From an uncultured Planctomycetaceae bacterium (GTDB taxonomy: Bacteria; Planctomycetota; Planctomycetia; Planctomycetales; Planctomycetaceae), in NCBI GenBank assembly GCA_903823545.1, contig CAIJTL010000077.1, forward strand, positions 1-14,853: a stretch of DNA of 14,853 bases, written 5' to 3'. A program made the position numbers and the translations under genes. Shown here piece after piece: positions 6,021-11,319 of this stretch (the first letter of the stretch is position 1; each line of letters begins with the position of its first letter). The notes below the pieces were generated by a model. It had not been told where the DNA came from. It saw only the letters and a program-made list of their open reading frames with translations, and made no database searches.

Positions 6021-6854
6021 TTACGATTTCTTTGTAGCCGCCACCATCGACGCCGCGAATTCGCCGACTTCTCGCAAAACGTCAGCCGTAATTGACGAGC
6101 CGTTTGCGATTCGCTCCAAATGACGAACGATCGCCGACCCAACAATGATTCCATCGGCCAAGCCGCGCAATGAATCGACTTGCTCTGGCTTGCTGACTCC
6201 GAATCCCACGGCCAAGGGAAGACTGGTCTTTCCGTGCAATCGTTTGAGTTGTCCTGACAACTCGGGCGGAAGCTGGTCGCGAGCACCTGTCGTTCCAGCG
6301 ATTGAAATGCAATACACGAAGCCACTACCAGCTCGCACGATTCGGTCTTCACGATCCGATGTTGTCGTCGGTGCGACGAGCTGAATGGCATCCAAGCCGT
6401 GTCCTCGAATAATTCCCGAAACTTCCTCGGCTTCGTCCGCAGGAAGGTCTGGAATGATCAGCCCACAGAACCCAGCTTCTTTGGCTCGATTGATGAAGGC
6501 TGTCGCTCCCATTCGAAAGACAATCGCGTATGAAACCATCGCGACCAGAGGGGGAATCTTCGCCCCGTCAGCTCCACTCGTGAGTTCCCGAATCCCTGCG
6601 AATATTTCGTTGACGTGGAGTCCACGCAACAAAGCACGCGTGTAACTCGCTTGAATCACCGGTCCATCAGCGATTGGGTCGCTGTATGGGAAACCGACTT
6701 CAATCAGATCAACACCACGTGTCGCCAATTCGCGAATCAACGATATTGATGTTGCAACATCAGGATCACCAACGGTCACGAACGGCATAAATGCCATGTG
6801 GCCGTTTGCCTTGAGTGTTGCGAATGTGGCAGCGATGCGAGTCGGTTGAGTCAT
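6021..6854 (-). CDS. trpA: Tryptophan synthase alpha subunit
   Basis: This 277-aa TIM barrel matches the usual TrpA length. It cleaves indole-3-glycerol phosphate to indole and glyceraldehyde-3-phosphate, passing indole to TrpB in the cytoplasmic alpha2-beta2 complex. Catalytic Glu52 (LIEVGFPYSDP) and Asp63 (IADGP) correspond to E. coli Glu49 and Asp60. Other marks are PFVTVGDP (24-31), SYTRALLRG (70-78), LIIPDLPADE, VAPTTTSDR, the GTTGAR loop and the phosphate-binding VGFGVSKPEQV and GIIVGSAIV segments. The ATG overlaps the stop of the upstream dehydratase gene by four bases (ATGA), implying translational coupling. No trpB or other trp gene is in the window, so here trpA sits apart from its usual partner. 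Confidence 0.97.
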   Translation of the reverse strand: MTQPTRIAATFATLKANGHMAFMPFVTVGDPDVATSISLIRELATRGVDLIEVGFPYSDPIADGPVIQASYTRALLRGLHVNEIFAGIRELTSGADGAKIPPLVAMVSYAIVFRMGATAFINRAKEAGFCGLIIPDLPADEAEEVSGIIRGHGLDAIQLVAPTTTSDREDRIVRAGSGFVYCISIAGTTGARDQLPPELSGQLKRLHGKTSLPLAVGFGVSKPEQVDSLRGLADGIIVGSAIVRHLERIANGSSITADVLREVGEFAASMVAATKKS

Positions 6855-7333
6855 GACAAAACTTCATCGCCGGCCTTGCCAACATCCAGAATACTGAGAA
6901 GGCCGGAAGAGAAAACAAAATTCTTTTGGTTCAGATGTTTGAAGTCACCAGTTTGCTCGACGTGCGAAAAGATGATCTCCGCTTCCGCAACCAATCGACT
7001 TCCAACATGAGCTTTCACTTCAACCGAACCACCTTCAGGTCGGTCATCCATGAGCGTTGCTTTGTAGGTAATTGTATCGCCCGGTACGACCCAACCGTGA
7101 TACGTCACGTTTGGAACCTTTGCCAGAATCACAATGTGCTCGAAGTGATGTTTCTCACCCAGCAGAATTCCGCCAGTTTGAGCCATCCCCTCCAACATCA
7201 GTGACGCCGGCATCACCGGAAACCCAGGAAAGTGGTCGTGCAAATGTTCTTCAGCCAAAGAAACATTTTTGATCGCAGTTGCGGTTTGACCGCTCTGAAA
7301 TTCGGTGAAGCGATCAATCCAGAACCATCGCAT
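6851..7333 (-). CDS. FabA/FabZ-like 3-hydroxyacyl-ACP dehydratase, copy 1
   Basis: The ATG at 7333 gives 160 aa with a single hot-dog fold. The active-site helix reads DHFPGFPVMPASLMLEGMAQ, with His34 and Glu48 fourteen residues apart as in FabZ, which dehydrates beta-hydroxyacyl-ACP to trans-2-enoyl-ACP. The Gly that usually follows the proline (MPG) is Ala here. The ~30-residue tail after the fold is poorly conserved. It has the same length and catalytic positions as the copy at 8901-9383, and both share the KNVSLAEE stretch, so they are paralogues. The frame extends to a TTG at 7339, but AGAGG 8 nt before the ATG decides the start. It opens the lower gene group and overlaps trpA. Confidence 0.88.
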   Translation of the reverse strand: MRWFWIDRFTEFQSGQTATAIKNVSLAEEHLHDHFPGFPVMPASLMLEGMAQTGGILLGEKHHFEHIVILAKVPNVTYHGWVVPGDTITYKATLMDDRPEGGSVEVKAHVGSRLVAEAEIIFSHVEQTGDFKHLNQKNFVFSSGLLSILDVGKAGDEVLS

Positions 7334-7341
7334 GACCAAAG

Positions 7342-7346
7342 CCTCT
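7342..7346 (-). promoter_or_regulatory. Ribosome binding site deciding the start of dehydratase copy 1
   Basis: AGAGG on the minus strand, 8 nt before the ATG at 7333. It supports that ATG over the TTG two codons upstream. Confidence 0.6.
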
Positions 7347-7417
7347 ATGGCGCTGCGGCTTGATACCGCTTGCCATCGTCTGTTTTTTAATTCTCAGAAG
7401 ACAGAAGTTGAACGCGC

Positions 7418-7454
7418 AGAACAAACGAAAACGCGGTGCATTTAACACCGCGCG
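7418..7454 (-). terminator. Rho-independent terminator after the acyl carrier protein gene
   Basis: On the minus strand CGCGGTG (7452-7446) pairs with CACCGCG (7438-7432) around a 7-nt loop and is followed by TTTTCGTTTGTT. It starts a few bases after the ACP stop codon (7462-7460). It separates the fabZ-fabG-ACP group from the dehydratase-trpA group, though partial read-through would still link them. Confidence 0.82.
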
Positions 7455-7459
7455 TATGC

Positions 7460-7846
7460 TTATGCCGCAAGTTTGTTCTTCACGAAGTTCACGAGCATTT
7501 GAACGGTGAACATGTCTCGCATGTTTTCGACCTTCGGGTCCTTTGAGAACTTTTCAAGATCGAAGTGTGGCATCCGTTGTTTGAGCGACGTCAAACCCTC
7601 TGGTGTCACTAGGCCATCTTTGACGAGACCAGAATCAGAGGCGGCCAGATCTTCCGGGAAGAGTTCACCTCGGGGGATCTTAATGCCAAAGTTCTTCTCC
7701 AGGCGGAACACGATGTCCAAGAAGTCGATTGATTCGGCTCCCAGATCGGCTTCCAAACGAGACTCTAAAGTGACTTCATCATCGTCAACTCCCAGAGCGT
7801 CAACCAACGTGTCCCGGACTTTTGCGAAGATATCTTCAGGCGTCAT
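7460..7846 (-). CDS. Acyl carrier protein with long C-terminal extension
   Basis: The ATG at 7846 gives 128 aa, against about 80 for an ordinary ACP. Residues 1-75 are the four-helix carrier fold; Ser39 in ADLGAESIDFLDIVFRLE is the site for the 4'-phosphopantetheine arm (usual motif D-S-L/x-D, here E-S-I-D). The acidic surface after Ser39 is retained. Residues about 76-128 form an extra segment ending in MFTVQMLVNFVKNKL, a helix that may be the displaced fourth helix, so the added ~45 residues may be an insertion ahead of it. The frame runs up to a TTG at 7960, but AGAGG 5 nt before the ATG fixes the start. It lies 227 nt downstream of fabG, with a hairpin in the gap, and is followed by a terminator. 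Confidence 0.92.
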   Translation of the reverse strand: MTPEDIFAKVRDTLVDALGVDDDEVTLESRLEADLGAESIDFLDIVFRLEKNFGIKIPRGELFPEDLAASDSGLVKDGLVTPEGLTSLKQRMPHFDLEKFSKDPKVENMRDMFTVQMLVNFVKNKLAA

Positions 7847-7851
7847 TCCAA

Positions 7852-7856
7852 CCTCT
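7852..7856 (-). promoter_or_regulatory. Ribosome binding site deciding the ACP start
   Basis: AGAGG on the minus strand, 5 nt before the ATG at 7846. It rules out the 38-residue upstream extension, which has no carrier-protein character. Confidence 0.75.
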
Positions 7857-7937
7857 CCCGGGCATCTCACACGAATGATCTCATCGAGAAAATTCGCCCG
7901 ATTCAGCCCTGAATCGTACTTCTCGCGTTTTAGAACA

Positions 7938-7963
7938 CGGTTCCCGGCTCCGCGAGCCAACCG
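7938..7963 (-). promoter_or_regulatory. Hairpin in the fabG-ACP gap
   Basis: On the minus strand CGGTTGGCTC-gcg-GAGCC-ggg-AACCG forms a 10-bp stem with a 3-nt loop and a 3-nt bulge. There is no T tract after it, so it is not an intrinsic terminator. It lies about 90 nt before the ACP start and could be an mRNA processing or stability element that lets ACP be made in excess. That role is inference. Confidence 0.45.
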
Positions 7964-8073
7964 GTAACCAACCCACTATTAATTCCTGCGTCAGATAACC
8001 TTCAAACAACCGAGCTTCTTGCCGGAAATTCTCAATCATCCTTAGCGAGGGTTTTACGCTGCCTCAACTCTTA

Positions 8074-8829
8074 TCACATTCCAGCCCCCAGCGTTAGGCC
8101 ACCGTCTACGGTGAGCACGTTGCCCGTTACGTATGATGCCCCTTCGCTGGCAAAGAACAACACAGCATTTGCGATGTCTTCTGGGTTTCCTAATCGACGT
8201 GCTGGTATCTGTTTTTTAATCGTGTCTTCTGCGGCGTTCCGAATCGCTTCAGTCATATCCGTCGAGATGAATCCCGGAGCAATCGCATTGCAGGTAATGC
8301 CACGTCGGCCAAGCTCGTTTGCCAAGCACCGCGTGAAGCCTTCAATTCCCCCTTTACTGGCAGCGTAGTTCGCTTGCCCGGAGTTACCGAAGTTTGCCGC
8401 GACACTTGAAATATTGATGATTCGGCCTTGCCGCGCAGACATCATTGGTCGTGTTACCGCTTGCGAGTAATTAAATACGCTATTGAGATTCGCATTGATT
8501 ACTGCTTGCCATTGCTCAAAAGACATTGTCGCAAGTAACCCGTCTTTGATGATTCCCGCGTTGTTTACCAAAACGTAAATGCCGCCCCACTTCTCAACAA
8601 TCTCTTCGACGAGTTTGTCTGCTGCGGCTTTGTCAGCGGCATCGGCCTGGTAGGCAAGAACCTCGTGCCCCTCACCTTTCAGTTCGCTTAACAGCGATTC
8701 TGCAGCTAAGGAGTTCGAGTGATAAGTAAACGCAACCTTTGCGCCAGCACGTGCGAGTGCTTGTACTATGGCTTTGCCGATTCCACGGCTACCGCCGGTT
8801 ACTATTGCCGTCTTGCCCGCCAAACTCAT
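8074..8829 (-). CDS. fabG: 3-oxoacyl-ACP reductase (FabG-type short-chain dehydrogenase)
   Basis: This 251-aa classical SDR fits FabG in length and motifs. The NADP(H) Rossmann site is TGGSRGIG (11-18), with NNAG at 89-92. The catalytic tetrad is Asn114, Ser142 (ISSVAANFGN), Tyr155 and Lys159 (YAASKGG). The PGFISTDMT stretch and the C-terminal VTGNVLTVDGGL are FabG hallmarks. It reduces beta-ketoacyl-ACP to the beta-hydroxyacyl form that the neighbouring FabA/FabZ-like enzymes would dehydrate. AGAGG (8840-8836) sits 6 nt before the ATG. It is 71 nt downstream of dehydratase copy 2 and upstream of the ACP gene, consistent with one transcript. Confidence 0.95.
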   Translation of the reverse strand: MSLAGKTAIVTGGSRGIGKAIVQALARAGAKVAFTYHSNSLAAESLLSELKGEGHEVLAYQADAADKAAADKLVEEIVEKWGGIYVLVNNAGIIKDGLLATMSFEQWQAVINANLNSVFNYSQAVTRPMMSARQGRIINISSVAANFGNSGQANYAASKGGIEGFTRCLANELGRRGITCNAIAPGFISTDMTEAIRNAAEDTIKKQIPARRLGNPEDIANAVLFFASEGASYVTGNVLTVDGGLTLGAGM

Positions 8830-8900
8830 GCTTTACCTCTATCGCGATATGCCGCCTGAACTCACTTGGGCTGTGCGCTTAAGACTTTTGGCCCCAAACC

Positions 8901-9383
8901 TCAGGTCGAAGTCGCCCCACCCCATAAATGTGAAAACTGCTGTCGAAGATGAGCGATTAACTGTTCGTCAGATTTCACCAAACTCGGATTTCGATCTCGT
9001 AGGTTAAATCGATGCAACGTGATTCTTGCACTGACTGCTGATTGGCCGTCAACCGTCCCCTCACCTTTGAATGTGCATTCGGAATCGTCGATTTTGTGAA
9101 TCGTGGAGATGACTGTTAGTGACTTTCCCGGCGTGACAAAATTGTTGAACTTCAGCGCCTTTGCCTGTTTGAGCAGGATTGTGCTGAATCGAAAATCCTC
9201 CGAGTGTCGTAACAACCAAGCACTGGCTTGGACCAGTGACTCAACCATCATGACTCCCGGCAATACGGGAAATCCTGGAAAGTGGTCTTGAAGATACTCT
9301 TCCGCCAACGACACATTCTTGACGGTCGTGATCGATTTCCCCGGTTCGAGGGCGACAATTCGATCAACAAGGGAAAACTTCAT
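8901..9383 (-). CDS. FabA/FabZ-like 3-hydroxyacyl-ACP dehydratase, copy 2
   Basis: This 160-aa hot-dog protein has the active-site segment DHFPGFPVLPGVMMVESLVQ with His34 and Glu48, the FabZ spacing. Here the P-G-V of the family motif is intact, unlike copy 1. Upstream, VKNVSLAEEYLQ matches the paralogue almost residue for residue. The C-terminal ~30 residues (from about RDRNPSLVKSDEQ) form a helical tail beyond the fold. It probably dehydrates beta-hydroxyacyl-ACP bound to the co-encoded carrier protein; substrate chain length is unknown. An AGG lies 4 nt before the ATG, just 5 nt after the stop of the small upstream ORF. Confidence 0.9.
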   Translation of the reverse strand: MKFSLVDRIVALEPGKSITTVKNVSLAEEYLQDHFPGFPVLPGVMMVESLVQASAWLLRHSEDFRFSTILLKQAKALKFNNFVTPGKSLTVISTIHKIDDSECTFKGEGTVDGQSAVSARITLHRFNLRDRNPSLVKSDEQLIAHLRQQFSHLWGGATST

Positions 9384-9388
9384 TTGGC

Positions 9389-9616
9389 CTATGCTCCCGC
9401 ACTTCCGTTCAAAACCGAAGGGGGCGGAGTATATTGGCCGCCGGACAGTGCCTCAAGCCAGTATTTCAACTCGTCGGCGTCGGCATGTTTTGGCGTTGCG
9501 ACGCTGAACAACTCGGGAAAAGCTGTGATTGCTTGGGCTTGAAAAGCGGACCCGACTAAATGACGCCATATCCTGAGAAAAGCTAACCTCGCGTTGCCGC
9601 TGGCATTTTTGATCAA
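9389..9616 (-). CDS. Small ORF directly upstream of dehydratase copy 2, unknown
   Basis: The frame gives up to 75 aa from a TTG at 9616; an in-frame stop lies just upstream, and no ATG exists in the frame. The product has a plausible protein-like middle (FQAQAITAFPELFSVATPKH, then DADELKYWLEALSGGQY) and a Pro/Ser-rich end. Its stop overlaps the putative ribosome binding region of the next gene, 5 nt from that gene's ATG, as in translationally coupled operons. No family is recognised and the start is weak, so it may be non-coding leader. No ketosynthase fragment or other Fab motif is visible. Confidence 0.38.
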   Translation of the reverse strand: MIKNASGNARLAFLRIWRHLVGSAFQAQAITAFPELFSVATPKHADADELKYWLEALSGGQYTPPPSVLNGSAGA

Positions 9617-9705
9617 TCAATGATTGGCGATGTGGCATCGAACCCGGCAAGCTGCTATTGATCCCGCAATCTTGATCCTGGCAGCGTTTGAATGGAATTC
9701 CGCAG

Positions 9706-10260
9706 ATGCCTTCGCCGTCCCCTCTCAATCTGCCTATATCAATTAGAGCCAAGCGAGCAATTGAGTCAGCGCAAGGTTACTTACTACTTGAGTTACCCGA
9801 TGCCGCGCTGCGGGAACTATGTTTATTCGCAACCGTTTCTGACACGCCACTGATCGCTCATCAGCTACGTGGTGAAGCGTTGCGAATGAAGTGTGACTTT
9901 GAAGACGCAATCAAGAATTTTGAAATCGTCCTGACCGAAAGGGAGGACGATGTCGGAGTCCTGATGGCGATAGCTTGGTGTTTTAAACGGATAGATCGAC
10001 TCGACAAAGCGATCAGTGCGATGAAGCAAGCCTACGAGTGTTCGCCGAAAGAGGCCGTCGTGCTTTACAATATGGCTTGTTATTACTCGCTTGCCGGTGA
10101 AAAAGCGGAGGCTCTTTCTTGGCTTGGGAGGGCGATACGCTTGGATTCAAGCTTTCGAAACCAAGTCACAAAGGAGACGGATTTTGATCCAATTCGCAAT
10201 GATCCCGACTTCCAGTACCTCATGCAACTCGCTGAGCCCAAGTCAGCCCCAAAATTTTGA
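9706..10260 (+). CDS. Tetratricopeptide-repeat protein
   Basis: The ATG at 9706 gives 184 aa; a TTG at 9688 would add six residues. The protein is helical with TPR-like pairs: roughly residues 18-50 (AIESAQGYLLLELPDAALREL), 55-85 (AHQLRGEALRMKCDFEDAIKN), 88-118 (VLMAIAWCFKRIDRLDKAISA) and 122-155 (AVVLYNMACYYSLAGEKAEA). It ends in a D-F-DPIRNDPDFQYLM motif, the capping pattern of many TPR proteins. No signal peptide or membrane segment is evident, so it is probably a cytoplasmic protein-interaction module. It diverges from the Fab-type group across about 90 bp, so promoters for both may share that gap; whether its role is related is unknown. Confidence 0.85.
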   Translation: MPSPSPLNLPISIRAKRAIESAQGYLLLELPDAALRELCLFATVSDTPLIAHQLRGEALRMKCDFEDAIKNFEIVLTEREDDVGVLMAIAWCFKRIDRLDKAISAMKQAYECSPKEAVVLYNMACYYSLAGEKAEALSWLGRAIRLDSSFRNQVTKETDFDPIRNDPDFQYLMQLAEPKSAPKF

Positions 10261-10416
10261 AGGCCCCTAAACGCAAGACGGCTAACTTTCTTTGGTTATC
10301 CCCCCGGCGCAGCACACGCCATCCACCTGACAACACCGTGACGTCTGTGTGACGACCAATTTATTCTGTGCCGAAATTCATTGTCAAAGCAAGAAGCTAC
10401 GCCGCTACGCAAAAAT

Positions 10417-10420
10417 GGAG
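10417..10420 (+). promoter_or_regulatory. Ribosome binding site deciding the YceH-family start
   Basis: GGAG lies 5 nt before the ATG at 10426. The frame is open back to a TTG at 10381, but that start has no such site. Confidence 0.75.
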
Positions 10421-10425
10421 TCGAT

Positions 10426-11262
10426 ATGTCTGCCTCATTCAATAGTTCGTCGTTGTCGCCGGATTCGCCCCCAAGCCCGATCAAGATTCTCAGCAAGAAA
10501 CAGCGACGCGTGCTTGGTGTGCTTGTCGAAAAAGGGATTACAACACCCGAGTATTATCCAATGACATTGAAGGGACTGACGGCAGGTTGCAATCAGAAAA
10601 ATAATCGGTCGCCTTTGTCGGATTACTCGGAAGACGACATCGCCAGCACAGTTGACGAATTGCGCGAGATGGGCCTCGCTGCTGTTGTTCATACAGAATC
10701 TGGCCGAACCGAGCGATTTCGCCATTACGTTCGCAAGCAGTTTCCGTTTAGCGAGTCGCAACTGGCAATTATGACGGAGCTGTGGTTGCGAGGACGCCAA
10801 ACCCTCGGTGACCTTCGAGTGCGATCGAGTCGCATGCATGCCATCGATTCGCTCGAACAACTAAGAGAAGAGCTGACGTCCCTGGATCAGCAAGGATATG
10901 TACGTGCCAATGGACCGCTGGGTGTACGCGGCGTCGAAGTCGACCACACTTTCTACAAGCCAAGCGAAAACGTGGTGCTCACTCCGCTGATATCCGGCGA
11001 TTCTAACTCCGACAACACTCGATCCTCCGAAAAATCGGGCATTTATCGTCGTAGTGATTCCGTTCCGGTTGGATCACGAAGCGGATCAAACACATCGACT
11101 GGAGTCGTGGCGGACTCTCACATTCTCGAACTTGAATCGGCCATCGAAGAGCTACAAAAGCAAAATGTCGAATTGAACGATCGCCTCCAAAAAGCGGAGC
11201 AAAACGTTTCCCAACTGAGTGAATCGATGAAGTCACTCCGTCGCGAACTCGGCTGCAATTAA
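10426..11262 (+). CDS. YceH/UPF0502 (DUF480) family protein
   Basis: The 278-aa product matches the YceH family: two winged-helix domains and a C-terminal coiled coil. The first domain opens with ILSKKQRRVLGVLVEKGITT and contains the family signature YPMTLKGLTAGCNQKNNRSP. The second (about residues 105-185) holds FPFSESQLAIMTELWLRGRQT and LRVRSSRMHAIDSLEQL. Residues ~193-230 are a Ser/Asn/Arg-rich, probably disordered linker, and ~232-276 form a heptad-like coil (LELESAIEELQKQNVELNDR and on). E. coli YceH is about 215 aa, so the linker accounts for most of the extra length. The family's function is not settled; the winged helices suggest nucleic-acid or protein binding. It follows the TPR gene by 165 nt and converges on the cyanophycin synthetase. 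Confidence 0.92.
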   Translation: MSASFNSSSLSPDSPPSPIKILSKKQRRVLGVLVEKGITTPEYYPMTLKGLTAGCNQKNNRSPLSDYSEDDIASTVDELREMGLAAVVHTESGRTERFRHYVRKQFPFSESQLAIMTELWLRGRQTLGDLRVRSSRMHAIDSLEQLREELTSLDQQGYVRANGPLGVRGVEVDHTFYKPSENVVLTPLISGDSNSDNTRSSEKSGIYRRSDSVPVGSRSGSNTSTGVVADSHILELESAIEELQKQNVELNDRLQKAEQNVSQLSESMKSLRRELGCN

Positions 11263-11276
11263 TTCGCAATGATCTA

Positions 11277-11302
11277 ATGCGCCGAACTTAACTCCAGCGC
11301 AT
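11277..11302. terminator. Possible weak hairpin between convergent genes
   Basis: ATGCGC (11277-11282) pairs with GCGCAT (11297-11302) around a 14-nt loop in the 57-bp gap between two converging genes. Neither strand has a proper T run after it, so termination is only a possibility suggested by position. Confidence 0.3.
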
Positions 11303-11319
11303 CAATCTCTATTCGCCCC

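Noticed and set aside
7847..7960. N-terminal extension of the ACP from a TTG at 7960
   Set aside because: The extension has no ACP character, includes the hairpin, and AGAGG stands right before the ATG at 7846.
7506..7967. 153-codon plus-strand ORF antisense to the ACP gene
   Set aside because: It is Ser/Arg-rich as expected of a mirror frame, while the minus strand encodes a clear carrier protein with its own ribosome binding site and terminator.
9625..9655. T-arm-like GGGTTCGAT on the minus strand near the TPR gene
   Set aside because: The stem does not pair correctly and there is no cloverleaf.
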